From positions 123,381-187,380 of the forward strand of contig VOIU01000006.1 of the NCBI GenBank assembly GCA_007896885.1: a stretch of 64,000 nt of DNA, given 5' to 3'. Each line of letters begins with the position of its first letter. Within the stretch, counting starts at the first letter, position 1. The notes beneath the pieces were generated by a model that was not told where the DNA came from, did no database searches, and saw only the letters and a program-made list of their open reading frames with translations. The position numbers and the translations under genes are program-made. Shown one piece after another: positions 1 through 9,160 of the stretch. This stretch comes from Bacteroidaceae bacterium HV4-6-C5C. Lineage in GTDB: Bacteria > Bacteroidota > Bacteroidia > Bacteroidales > Bacteroidaceae.

Positions 1-90
<90 letters not shown>

Positions 91-97
91 TCAGGGT

Positions 98-907
98 TTA
101 AATTGAAAAAGCATCAAATCCACCGTCTACTACTGAGAGTACACCTGTAACGAAACTGGAAGCATCACTAATGAGGTAGTGAATTGTACCGAACAACTCT
201 TCAGGTTCTGCAAATCGTCCACATGGAGTATGAGCAATAATTGTTTTTGCACGATCGGTGTATGAGCCATCCGGGTTCGTCAATAAAGCACGGTTTTGGT
301 TGGTTAATAAAAATCCGGGTACAATGGCATTTACGCGAAGTTCGGGACTAAACTTTGTGGCCAATTCACCGGCCATGTAACGGGTATAATTAGCTATTGC
401 AGCCTTTGCCGAACCATATCCTACCACACGAGTCAGAGGGCGCAAAGCCGATTCAGAGCAGAAATTCACTATAGCTCCTTTTTTGTTTTTTGCCATTACA
501 TCGACAAAAGCCATTGTCGGTAAGATTGTACCGAAAAGATTCAGATCCACCACTTTCTTAAAGGCATCCACATCCAAATCGAGGACAGTCTTGTCCGGTG
601 CAATAGTTGCTCCCGGCATATTACCTCCGGCACCGTTCAACAAGACGTCTATTGTACCGAAACGATCGAGGATAGCTTTTTTGTTTCCTTCCAATACCTC
701 TTTATCCAGTACATCGGTAACCAAGAATAATGCTTCTGTCTTTTGGTTAAGCTCTGCTTCCAGTTCTTTGCCGATTTCTTCGGCACGATCAAGTATTACT
801 ATCTTAGCACCTTGTTCGGCAAGATAACCGGCAATACTTTTTCCCAGGATTCCGCAACCGCCGGTAATGACAATTACTTTTCCTTTGATATCAAATAAGT
901 TTTTCAT
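98..907 (-). CDS. uxuB: SDR-family D-mannonate oxidoreductase (fructuronate reductase)
   Basis: A 269-residue classical short-chain dehydrogenase. It has the NAD(P)-binding glycine motif TGGCGILG at residues 15-22, the NGAGG motif near 91-95, Ser around 151-153, the catalytic YxxxK pair Tyr164/Lys168, and a C-terminal VTGVLSVVDGG typical of SDRs. Placed directly upstream of uxuA (13-base gap), it is best read as the non-orthologous SDR form of UxuB, as in Bacillus subtilis YjmF, interconverting D-fructuronate and D-mannonate. It is the penultimate visible gene of the PUL operon, 105 bases after the GH2 gene. The SDR call is certain from motifs; the substrate is inferred from uxuA and from the uronate-degrading enzymes upstream. 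Confidence 0.8.
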   Translation of the reverse strand: MKNLFDIKGKVIVITGGCGILGKSIAGYLAEQGAKIVILDRAEEIGKELEAELNQKTEALFLVTDVLDKEVLEGNKKAILDRFGTIDVLLNGAGGNMPGATIAPDKTVLDLDVDAFKKVVDLNLFGTILPTMAFVDVMAKNKKGAIVNFCSESALRPLTRVVGYGSAKAAIANYTRYMAGELATKFSPELRVNAIVPGFLLTNQNRALLTNPDGSYTDRAKTIIAHTPCGRFAEPEELFGTIHYLISDASSFVTGVLSVVDGGFDAFSI

Positions 908-1012
908 AATTTATGAAGTTAAAAATAGATTTATCTGTTAATTGCGTGCAAACATACATAAAATATTACGATTTATAATTAGATCACTTTAAAATAAAGG
1001 GAATTGATTTCC

Positions 1013-3487
1013 CTATTTCTGAGGTGATATACTTATAAAACCTGCCGGTATTCCCTGTACTTTTGCTGATGCTACACAATAACCTTTTACTATTGCTTTG
1101 ATGGATGCTCTCCCATTCGAGGCTTGTATTTTACGTGATCCGGTGGAGGTTCCCATGTTTTGTATCAGTTTGCCTTCACCTAATAATTGAAACTCTATCT
1201 CTTTCTGTGAATCGAGACAGCGAATGCCCTTTTCATCTTTAATTTGCACTCTTATGAGTACCGTATCGCTTTTCCCAATAGGGGTGTAGCTCATTTCGAT
1301 CTGAGCTTCTTTACCCCATTTAGCGGTTTGGTACTCTTGAGTTATTTTATCGGATATTTTCCCATTTATAGTGGTAGAAATAGCTTCGATTTCATTCATG
1401 CCCTCTTTTAATGAGACATTCCAATGTAATCCCGCAGCAGGGAAATCCTGACTGTTTCTTTTCCTCTTTCCTTGTGATTTGCCATTGACAAAAAGTTCTA
1501 CTTCCGGACAATTAGAATAGACAAGGTACTCCTTGGGTTCATTCGTTTTGCCCCATCTCACCGGCCAAGAATGACCATAAAGATGTATCATCGGCTTTTT
1601 GCTCCAATAAGATTGAAACACATAATAGCTTTCTTTAGGAGTCAGATCCCTTTCTACTACACCTTTCTGATTGACGTACGGTATCGGATTCTCCGGTCTT
1701 AATGGAGTGGCAAAATCCTTGAATGTCCAAAAGGCTGAACCTGTGAGCCAAGGCATATTCTCTTGTTCTTTAAGGTGCCAGTCGAACAATCGGATGATAT
1801 AAGACTCTGACCAATCCCCGTTTTTTGCAGCATTATTCATTCCGGCAAAGTCTCCTTCCATATTTCGTCCGGGGTGACTGTCGCCTCCCCACTCAGCATG
1901 GAAAAAATGATTTACGCTTTGCATCGCATTCATGCTCATATCCTTATAATCCTGGTAGCTTTTACTGTACCATCCTGCCCATATAGTCGGAGAGTAGACG
2001 TCGACAATATCACTGCAAAAGTCGCATCTGCGAATGCAGGTTTTTCTACTCCCATCCAACTGATGAGCAAGCGTATTGAGTTCACTCATGAAACTACGAA
2101 TGGAATCTTTATCAAAAGTAGGGAAATCGCCCGGCCAATCATTTTCATTGCCTAATCCCCATAATATTACGGATGGATGGTTGAAATGCTGCTCGACCAT
2201 GTTGGTGAGCATTCTGCGCGCTTGAGCTTTATAAGTCTCTCCTCCAAGTCCACCTCGGCACCAAGGTGTTTCCTCCCAAACTAAAAGGCCCAATTCATCG
2301 CATAAGTTTAATATAATATCCGATTGTTGATAGTGTCCAAGACGGATGAAATTTGCCCCCATTTCTTTTATCATCCGCATTTCCTTGATCATCATTTCTT
2401 CGGTTTCTGCAGCTCCTACGCCGGCTTGGTCTTCATGTCGATGGGTTCCCCGGAGTAGCAGACGTTTGCCGTTTAAGAAGAAGGGCCCTTTATCTTTGAA
2501 CTCAAAAGTGCGGAAGCCAAAGCGCTCAATGGCATGCATGCTCTCGCCATCGGTCTGCAGAGTTACCTCACAAGTGTACAATTGCGGGTTTTCCGTATCC
2601 CAAAGTTGAGGCTTACGAATCGAAAATGAGATCAGCTTGCTGATGGTATTTTTCATCGAAAAAGAAGAAATGTCTGTCTTCTCAGTATTTGTGCTCTCTT
2701 GAGGCACATTGACTACCCCCTGATATATTTCTCTTCCCGAAGGGTCTTTTACGGCTATTTTTAAAGATGTATTGACAGGCAGAGCCTTAGCATCCTGTGG
2801 GTTATATAAAGAAATCTTCAGATCAACTTTTCCATTTTTACCCTTTTCATCGATGTAAGGAGTGATTTTAATACCCTGAAGTGATATAGAGGGTACATAG
2901 ATCAAATTTACGTACCGATAGAGTCCGCCATATACAGTGAAATCTGACATTGAAGAAGGTATCCTCTCAGTGTTCCGGCTGTTATCGCAACGGACGGCAA
3001 TTGGAACCTTTTCTTTGAATTGCGTTTTGTAAGTGTCGGTTCCTGTGAAGGATTTAACGGCATCTGTAATATCTGCCACCCAGCCGTCATAGCCTCCCGT
3101 GTGGGATGCCACTTTGGTGGTATAAACGTAGACATCCGTATGTTGCCCCGCACCTTCAAATTCCAATAGGATGCGGCCTCCTTTGTAAGGGTTATTGATT
3201 TGAACGTTTGTTCTATACCAGCCTGCACCTTGATAATAATTGAGATCGGGATCTAAGGCATCTTCTGCGTTGAAACAATGTGGTAAGGTTACGTGATTCC
3301 AAAGCGGTACCGATTCGGGCTGACCGGCTTTTACAGGGCGCATTACTTCCCATATATTAGCCATCTCCTGGCGGATGAATTCCCAATTATTGTTGAGCCT
3401 GATCTTTGTGGTAGAAGGCACAACAGCCTGTAGTTGCATTAAACAACTACAGGCCATAATAATAAATAGAAAAGAATAACGTCTCAT
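1013..3487 (-). CDS. GH2 family glycoside hydrolase (beta-glucuronidase/beta-galactosidase type), secreted
   Basis: An 824-residue protein with a hydrophobic signal peptide (about residues 1-21). Next come a GH2 sugar-binding jelly-roll domain (about 25-200), an Ig-like domain (about 205-325) and a TIM barrel from about 330. GH2 signatures are visible: RGTHRHED near 346-353, the acid/base Glu448 in WGLGNEND, and the nucleophile Glu532 in HAEWGG. The C-terminal 200 residues carry a DUF4982-like region and a further Ig-like domain. GH2 covers beta-galactosidase, beta-glucuronidase and beta-mannosidase. Adjacent uxuAB genes favour release of glucuronate, but no residue I can see settles it. The gene begins one base after the stop of the lyase-GH88 gene, so the two are tightly coupled. 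Confidence 0.88.
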   Translation of the reverse strand: MRRYSFLFIIMACSCLMQLQAVVPSTTKIRLNNNWEFIRQEMANIWEVMRPVKAGQPESVPLWNHVTLPHCFNAEDALDPDLNYYQGAGWYRTNVQINNPYKGGRILLEFEGAGQHTDVYVYTTKVASHTGGYDGWVADITDAVKSFTGTDTYKTQFKEKVPIAVRCDNSRNTERIPSSMSDFTVYGGLYRYVNLIYVPSISLQGIKITPYIDEKGKNGKVDLKISLYNPQDAKALPVNTSLKIAVKDPSGREIYQGVVNVPQESTNTEKTDISSFSMKNTISKLISFSIRKPQLWDTENPQLYTCEVTLQTDGESMHAIERFGFRTFEFKDKGPFFLNGKRLLLRGTHRHEDQAGVGAAETEEMMIKEMRMIKEMGANFIRLGHYQQSDIILNLCDELGLLVWEETPWCRGGLGGETYKAQARRMLTNMVEQHFNHPSVILWGLGNENDWPGDFPTFDKDSIRSFMSELNTLAHQLDGSRKTCIRRCDFCSDIVDVYSPTIWAGWYSKSYQDYKDMSMNAMQSVNHFFHAEWGGDSHPGRNMEGDFAGMNNAAKNGDWSESYIIRLFDWHLKEQENMPWLTGSAFWTFKDFATPLRPENPIPYVNQKGVVERDLTPKESYYVFQSYWSKKPMIHLYGHSWPVRWGKTNEPKEYLVYSNCPEVELFVNGKSQGKRKRNSQDFPAAGLHWNVSLKEGMNEIEAISTTINGKISDKITQEYQTAKWGKEAQIEMSYTPIGKSDTVLIRVQIKDEKGIRCLDSQKEIEFQLLGEGKLIQNMGTSTGSRKIQASNGRASIKAIVKGYCVASAKVQGIPAGFISISPQK

Positions 3488-3488
3488 T

Positions 3489-5813
3489 TTATTGTTCTAG
3501 TTTTGCTTTCCTCGAAAGGGCTTCCAGATAATAATAATCTGCGTATGAAAGTGGAACATCGATCTCATCATTGTTCGGGTGATTCCCGGTGGAATGGAGC
3601 AAAAGGAATCCTTTATTTGTATCAGGAGCGGCTTGGTAATGTTCGCTCAGGTTTTTTATGATCGTATCTGCCAATTGTCTGTAGTGTGCACCTTTTTCTG
3701 CATTTACATAACCGGATAATTCATATAGTGCAGATGCTATGACAGCTGCAGCCGAAGCATCTCTTGCTACATTCGGTATCCCCGGATCTTTCATATCCCA
3801 ATATGGGATTAAATCACTGGGTAGGTTAGGCTGATTGAAGAAGAATTCACATATCTTTTCAGCTTGATTCAAATATGCACTATCCTTTGTATAACGGTAA
3901 CACATGGTGAAACCATATAAACCCCAAGCTTGTCCGCGTGACCATACCGAAGAATCACTGTACCCTTGATGAGTACCTTTGAAACGTACATTACCGTTTG
4001 CCGGATCATAGTCTACAACATGATAAGATGAATAATCATCGCGAAAATGATTTTTCATGGTCGTGTTGGCATGGTTCACTGCAATATTATAATAAGTTGA
4101 ATCGCCTGTTGCTTCTGTAGCCCAAAAGAGAAGTTCAAGGTTGATCATATTATCAATAATAACCGGATACTGCCATACGTTTTTATTCCAATCCCATGAC
4201 CGTATTGCCTTTACAGTTGGGCTGTAACGTGAGCTTAGTGTTTTTGCGGCTTGTATTAGCACGTCTTTGTATGATTGCTCTTTGGTGAGTCGGTAAGCTT
4301 GTCCAAACGAACTGTAAAGCATAAATCCCAAGTCATGTGTCCCATTATGAAATTTCACCTCTTCGAGGGGCCAAGTGTAGCTTACAGCTTTCTCGCGCCA
4401 TTCGTTATCATGGTTATATTCGAACACCTGCCATAAAGATCCCGGGAAGAAGCCGGAACACCAATCAAGAGGTCCTACCAATCTCAGGCTACCATCTTTT
4501 TCTGTTGAACGTGGACTAACCAGCTTCTTGTTGCTTGCTTTCCTCTGACCTTCTTGAACACACTTGATGGCATATCGCAATTGATTTTCGGCAAAGGCGA
4601 AAGCATTGTCCGTATCTTCAGCGTCAAAATAGAGTAAGAAGAAACGATCTTTCCAATCTATGCGTCTATATTGGTTGAATAGATTGCGATAATCTTTGCG
4701 TGTTGGATTGAAGCTATAGATACGGTATAAATCTTTGCAGAACTCCTGCTGTTTGTAGTCCCATTCCGAGATTTGTTTATAAGGCCATTCCGAAACCTTT
4801 TTGCCGGTAAACTGAGCTAAGAAATCAACGGCTTTATAGAAGTTACGTCCATCTGTCGATGTTGCAGTGTCCAACTTAACCCCTAACTTCTGACCCATAA
4901 GGAAGACATCAATCATGTGGGTTAGATTAAATTGTGAATAGCCGAAAGCCAGTGTACGTCTCAACTCTTGCGGTTGTTTGCCGTCAGGCTCTATTTGAGC
5001 ATAGATTCTTTTAGCAGGAAATTCCCGTAAATAATCTTCTGCCACTTTCTTGTTTCCCGTGTACATGGCAAAGGCAATAACTTGCGCATCGTGCGCCGTA
5101 CTGTGATTGTTCTTTTGCTGTCCTTCTTTTTGTCCCTGTTTACTGGTCAGTATCCATTGGAGAAACTTGCCGAACCACTCTTTTAATTGTTTATTGTCTT
5201 TTGTAGTGAAAGACTGTGAAGAGCCAAGCAGCGGTACTGCATCCAGCATGTCAACAAATGAATAGCTATCAATTACACCATAACAGCGTCCTCGATCGTT
5301 GTCAATTCCCGGGATAACTTGAGCGTAGTTGAGATTCGGGTTCATACGGGTTGCTTTGTTGAAAAACCAAACTCTGATTAGTTCAGTTGCTTTACGGGCA
5401 TATTTCTCATTTCCGCTGAAGTAATATGCCAGAGACAGAGTTGTCACGCTGTTAGCCATACTTCCCAATCTGTTCCTATCAAGCTTCTCCAACTCGGGAT
5501 TTGATTCTCCGTCACGTGCTATGTAAGGCTTTCCATTAGGTTTTGTAGGATCAGGCCAATAATATCTGGCTTGACTCATATAATCATGTTTGTCTCCACT
5601 TGGAGGAGTCTTTTCTTTCATCACAACCGATTGTGGAGCTCTTCCCAATTCCTGATCAGCCTCTCTTAATAGTTGTTGGTATGCAGTGGCATATGCCGGT
5701 TGAGAGAGTGATTGTTTGACGTGAACTAGATGCTCCGGATTCCAAATAGACTGGGCGAATGCTCCTAATGTAATGGAAAGGAACATCATAATGCTAATTG
5801 TTCTTTTTTTCAT
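3489..5813 (-). CDS. Two-domain enzyme: alginate-lyase-fold polysaccharide lyase fused to GH88 unsaturated glucuronyl hydrolase
   Basis: 774 residues with a signal peptide (about 1-20, ending AFAQ). Residues 25-400 resemble the alginate lyase alpha/alpha fold (PL5/PL38-like): NYAQVIPG at 162-169, NNHS at 235-238, matching the Asn-His catalytic pair of PL5, and a RRTLAFGYSQF segment with Tyr292 in the place of the PL5 catalytic Tyr. Residues 410-774 are a complete GH88 domain: LDWCSGFFPG at 449-458, HDLGF with Asp494, IDNMIN with Asp554, and SVWSRGQAWGLYGF. Lyase cleavage of a uronic acid polymer leaves an unsaturated uronate at the non-reducing end, which is exactly the GH88 substrate. Both steps are therefore on one chain, probably periplasmic. 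The polymer (glucuronan, alginate or a mixed uronate glycan) is not determined by sequence. It sits between two GH2 genes, 20 bases and 1 base away. Confidence 0.85.
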   Translation of the reverse strand: MKKRTISIMMFLSITLGAFAQSIWNPEHLVHVKQSLSQPAYATAYQQLLREADQELGRAPQSVVMKEKTPPSGDKHDYMSQARYYWPDPTKPNGKPYIARDGESNPELEKLDRNRLGSMANSVTTLSLAYYFSGNEKYARKATELIRVWFFNKATRMNPNLNYAQVIPGIDNDRGRCYGVIDSYSFVDMLDAVPLLGSSQSFTTKDNKQLKEWFGKFLQWILTSKQGQKEGQQKNNHSTAHDAQVIAFAMYTGNKKVAEDYLREFPAKRIYAQIEPDGKQPQELRRTLAFGYSQFNLTHMIDVFLMGQKLGVKLDTATSTDGRNFYKAVDFLAQFTGKKVSEWPYKQISEWDYKQQEFCKDLYRIYSFNPTRKDYRNLFNQYRRIDWKDRFFLLYFDAEDTDNAFAFAENQLRYAIKCVQEGQRKASNKKLVSPRSTEKDGSLRLVGPLDWCSGFFPGSLWQVFEYNHDNEWREKAVSYTWPLEEVKFHNGTHDLGFMLYSSFGQAYRLTKEQSYKDVLIQAAKTLSSRYSPTVKAIRSWDWNKNVWQYPVIIDNMINLELLFWATEATGDSTYYNIAVNHANTTMKNHFRDDYSSYHVVDYDPANGNVRFKGTHQGYSDSSVWSRGQAWGLYGFTMCYRYTKDSAYLNQAEKICEFFFNQPNLPSDLIPYWDMKDPGIPNVARDASAAAVIASALYELSGYVNAEKGAHYRQLADTIIKNLSEHYQAAPDTNKGFLLLHSTGNHPNNDEIDVPLSYADYYYLEALSRKAKLEQ

Positions 5814-5833
5814 GGTTTATGTTTTGAACAAAA

Positions 5834-8488
5834 TTATTGTAATTTTCTCAATTTGATACCGTTTAGAAAACATTTACCGTAAAGCTTTTCAAACTTTACT
5901 TCAAGACCTTGATTTGCTACTTCCACGATATATCTTTTTTTAATAGCTTGGAAGTATCCTATCTGCTTTTCGGGTGAGAAAGTATCTTCTACTTTATTCT
6001 GATTAATATAAATGTTGAAGCAATTCTCTTTATTTGTCATTGATGCACTTTGACCTAGCAGATAAGGTGATTTGTCCGTTTCTTTAAAAGTGTCTGCAAA
6101 CAGGAGTTCCAGTTCGTATTTACCAGCCGGTACATCAAAGCGATATCCGTCAAGGTTACTGCGGGATGTCTGATAGAGTGGGTTATCTCTTGTATTTAGT
6201 ATTTCAGTTTGTGTACTTGACTGAATCGATGTTTTACTCGCGTCCAAGTATCCCCAGCTACCTGTTTTATAAGGACGATCGGGTACCCAATTCAATTTAC
6301 TGTCATTATTCACATAGAAACAATTGCTTCCTACATTTACAGCCAATTCCATATCCTTGAGGGTTTGTTCACATAAATTCTCCGGAATAGTTGTGAAATT
6401 AATGTTCATTCCATCCTCAAGCTTCTTTTCATTATTAGTTGCCGTGGCTCTGAGGAAATGATTCCCCTTAGTGAAGGGGACATCGAAAGATACAATGCAG
6501 TTCTTGCTGTTCTTCGTTCCTAGTGATTTACCATCAATGAAAAGCTCGACTTCAGGGAGATTGGTGTAGACTTTTACAGGTTGTACCACAGGATTGTCTC
6601 CTTTTTGTATTCCGGCTCTGTCCGGCCAGTCGCGTACAGCAATATGTAACACGGGGCTTTCTTTGCTGAAGAAGGCTTTAAAATAATAGAAAACATCTTT
6701 CGGCACGCGATTAGAGTAAGTCAACCCTTTATTGTTAATTCTTGGCATTGATTCATCCCGTAATGCCGATGAAAAATCAATAAAGTTCCAATGAGTACCT
6801 CCACATACAAATGGTCTTTCCTCCATCGCAGGAAGATAGTGCTCCAGGTATGTTTGCTGATACTCTATGCTGAAATCGAAATTTACGGGTGAAAAAGAGT
6901 GCAGCCGTTTGTCTGATCCGGCACCATATTCACTGACAATAAAAGGATGTTGAGGATACTTTTTATGCTGTTCATCGAGGAATTTATCGAAGTCGGTGAG
7001 TTTGCCACCGTACCATCCGGAATAGAGGTTCCATCCTATTACATCGCTAACATTCGAAAGTCCTGACTCATTGTACATGTTGCTTGAGTGAAAAGCCATG
7101 ACGCTTTTTCTGAACGGATCTTCTTCCTTAAGTGTTTTTTCCAATCTCTTGGCTAAATTAAGTGTTCGTTGAAGGACAGGCTTCAGTTCCGCCTCTTCTT
7201 TATATTTACGTAAGGTGACCAAAAGTATCTCATTCATGTATCCCCACATGATTATAGAGGGATGGTTATAATGTTGTCTGATCATTTCCCGAAGGTTTTT
7301 TTCTGCAACATCGCCATATTGTGGAGAATCCGGTACTATATCAATTACGGGGATCTCTTCCCAAGCTAATATGCCTAGTTTATCACATTGCTCCAGGATA
7401 GCTTCATCCTGTGGGTAGTGGGAGATACGAATAAAATTTGCTCCCATATCTTTAATCATAAACATGTCACGGCGATGCATCTCATCACTCATGGCTACTC
7501 CCAAAGGTTTCTGATCTTGATGGCGGCATATTCCGTGTAGTTTATAAGGTTTTCCATTTAGGAAAAAGCCCTTTTCCGGGTCAAAATTGAACCACCTGAA
7601 CCCGGTATTATTCTCGATTCTATCGAGAATTTTATTGGTTTGAGCATCAATAAGCTCAGTCTCTATTTTGTATAACAGAGGATTCTCAGGCGACCACAGT
7701 TTAGGTTGCTTTACAATCAGTTTACTGTTAAATTCGTTAGTCTGTTGTCCTTTTAAGTTTATTGTTTGGCGAATTGTTTCTACAACTTGGTTTGCGGGGT
7801 CATAGATAGTGTGTTTGACGAACACTTTTCCATTTTGTACAGCTTCATTTGTTACTTTTCCTTTTATAACTAGTGCTGCTTCTTTTTCTGAGACTTGTGG
7901 TGTTTGTATAAATACCCCTTCGGACCCCGCATTGGATAAATCGAAGTGCTGTTTTGATACAGCCATTATCCATGCATCTCTATAAATCCCTCCGAAGAAT
8001 GTAAAATCTCCAGAAATAGGAGGGATGTCCGTTCTATAGTTATCTACTTGGATAGCGATACTATTTTCCGATGAAAAGGAACAATATGGAGTAATATCCA
8101 TGATAAAGGCTGTATATCCTCCTAGATGCTCTCCAACAAAGACTCCATTTACATATACTCGCGCTGCTTTACTCGCAGCATCTAGTTTTAGAAAAATTTG
8201 CTTATTCTTCCAATCTTGGGGAATGGATAGAGTGCGTCTATACCATCCTGTTCCTTTATAGTACTCTTTGCTTGTATATGCATCTGTATTCCATGTATGT
8301 GGTATGGAAACTGTTTGCCATTCCTGGTCGTTAAAGGCTTTGTCAAATGCATGCAGTTTGTCTCCTTTCTTGAATTTCCAACTGTCATTTATCGTCTTTA
8401 TTTCTCTCTGCCCATAACACAAAATCGGCAGACAGGTCATCACCATTACAACTAGTTTTCGGAGTATATTCTTCTTGTCCTTTTTCAT
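5834..8488 (-). CDS. GH2 family glycoside hydrolase with C-terminal malectin-like domain
   Basis: The start is set at the ATG 8488-8486, giving 884 residues beginning MKKDKKNILRK and a clear signal peptide ending near CYGQ (24-27). The longer in-frame start at 8536 lies inside a hairpin and adds no plausible sequence. GH2 sugar-binding domain is at about 30-175 (GTGWYRR, GDFTFFGGIYRD), Ig-like at 185-295 and TIM barrel from about 300. The acid/base is Glu420 (MWGYMNE) and the nucleophile Glu520 (IVSEYGAG). The last 115 residues (DVPAGKYELELLFAD and the end FLNGIKL) look like a malectin/CBM57-like domain, known in other Bacteroides GH2 proteins. Product specificity is unknown; beta-glucuronidase or beta-galactosidase are the main options given the uronate genes downstream. 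First enzyme gene after the transport genes, preceded by a hairpin. Confidence 0.87.
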   Translation of the reverse strand: MKKDKKNILRKLVVMVMTCLPILCYGQREIKTINDSWKFKKGDKLHAFDKAFNDQEWQTVSIPHTWNTDAYTSKEYYKGTGWYRRTLSIPQDWKNKQIFLKLDAASKAARVYVNGVFVGEHLGGYTAFIMDITPYCSFSSENSIAIQVDNYRTDIPPISGDFTFFGGIYRDAWIMAVSKQHFDLSNAGSEGVFIQTPQVSEKEAALVIKGKVTNEAVQNGKVFVKHTIYDPANQVVETIRQTINLKGQQTNEFNSKLIVKQPKLWSPENPLLYKIETELIDAQTNKILDRIENNTGFRWFNFDPEKGFFLNGKPYKLHGICRHQDQKPLGVAMSDEMHRRDMFMIKDMGANFIRISHYPQDEAILEQCDKLGILAWEEIPVIDIVPDSPQYGDVAEKNLREMIRQHYNHPSIIMWGYMNEILLVTLRKYKEEAELKPVLQRTLNLAKRLEKTLKEEDPFRKSVMAFHSSNMYNESGLSNVSDVIGWNLYSGWYGGKLTDFDKFLDEQHKKYPQHPFIVSEYGAGSDKRLHSFSPVNFDFSIEYQQTYLEHYLPAMEERPFVCGGTHWNFIDFSSALRDESMPRINNKGLTYSNRVPKDVFYYFKAFFSKESPVLHIAVRDWPDRAGIQKGDNPVVQPVKVYTNLPEVELFIDGKSLGTKNSKNCIVSFDVPFTKGNHFLRATATNNEKKLEDGMNINFTTIPENLCEQTLKDMELAVNVGSNCFYVNNDSKLNWVPDRPYKTGSWGYLDASKTSIQSSTQTEILNTRDNPLYQTSRSNLDGYRFDVPAGKYELELLFADTFKETDKSPYLLGQSASMTNKENCFNIYINQNKVEDTFSPEKQIGYFQAIKKRYIVEVANQGLEVKFEKLYGKCFLNGIKLRKLQ

Positions 8489-8517
8489 TGATTTAAGTGC
8501 AATATCCTTATTAGAAA

Positions 8518-8564
8518 AGAGGCAGAGGGCTTGCATAAGCAGTTTTCAGCAAGTCTCTGCCTCT
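8518..8564 (-). terminator. Intercistronic hairpin (attenuator or partial terminator) between transport genes and enzyme genes
   Basis: The arms 8518-8534 (agaggcagagggcttgc) and 8549-8564 (gcaagtctctgcctct) are complementary over about 15 pairs with one small irregularity, around a 14-base loop. On the minus strand the stem is followed by TTTTC, a short U-rich stretch. It lies 29 bases after the small lipoprotein gene and 29 bases before the GH2 start. This is the usual place in Bacteroides PULs for a structure that lets susCD be expressed more strongly than the downstream enzymes, by partial termination or 3'-end protection. Confidence 0.7.
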
Positions 8565-8593
8565 AGTCTGATTAACAATCTATTAACCCGATT

Positions 8594-9145
8594 TTAATTA
8601 ACGTTTACTGTCGCTTTATAATTCTGCGAGAACGTTCTAACCTCATATTGATCGGTCTTATTATTCACGGTGGTGCTTACATCGGCCGATGTAATGGGAG
8701 TGGCGGCATTAGGATTCGATGTGAGTATCGTGAAGGAGCCTTTTCCTGCATTCTTGGCTTTTATATAAACGCGTTGAACGCCTTTCACAGCCTTAGGCCA
8801 CGTTAATGTGAAAGCTCCATTTGCGTCAGGAGAAAGAATATTGCCGTTTTGATCGGTGATGTCGTAGTTTACTCCTCTTTGCAGGGTTCCACCTACATAG
8901 TAATAAGTGACTACATCATACGAACGTACACGTTCGCTGAAGAACTGTACCGGTACACTGATCGTGTCTCCTTGTTTCACATTGGCTGTAACTTTATTAT
9001 TATTATCGCCAATTAAATCTTGAATACCTACATAATAGACATGCTCTAATGCAGGATCTCCGTTTCCCCAGTGATCTTTTTCACAACTGGCTAGCAGCAT
9101 ACATAAGAACGGAATTGCTATTAATAATATTTTTTTCATTTTCAT
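8594..9145 (-). CDS. Small surface lipoprotein in SusE/SGBP position
   Basis: 183 residues with a lipobox LLASC (Cys21) followed at once by charged residues EKD, resembling the lipoprotein export signal of surface-exposed Bacteroides lipoproteins. The rest is beta-rich with no catalytic motif I recognise. It is two parts: about 35-105 with a GDTISVPVQFF strand pattern like Calx-beta/DUF1735-type domains, and about 105-180. It lies 15 bases downstream of susD, where SusE/SusF-type glycan-binding lipoproteins (SGBPs) are found, so glycan binding at the outer membrane is inferred from position. It is much shorter than SusE or SusF, with room for one or two small domains. Confidence 0.75.
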   Translation of the reverse strand: MKMKKILLIAIPFLCMLLASCEKDHWGNGDPALEHVYYVGIQDLIGDNNNKVTANVKQGDTISVPVQFFSERVRSYDVVTYYYVGGTLQRGVNYDITDQNGNILSPDANGAFTLTWPKAVKGVQRVYIKAKNAGKGSFTILTSNPNAATPITSADVSTTVNNKTDQYEVRTFSQNYKATVNVN

Positions 9146-9160
9146 TTTTCTTTTTATTAG

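Noticed and set aside
8489..8536. Longer start of the malectin-domain GH2 at 8536
   Set aside because: The codons lie in a hairpin and put 16 polar residues before a clean signal peptide.
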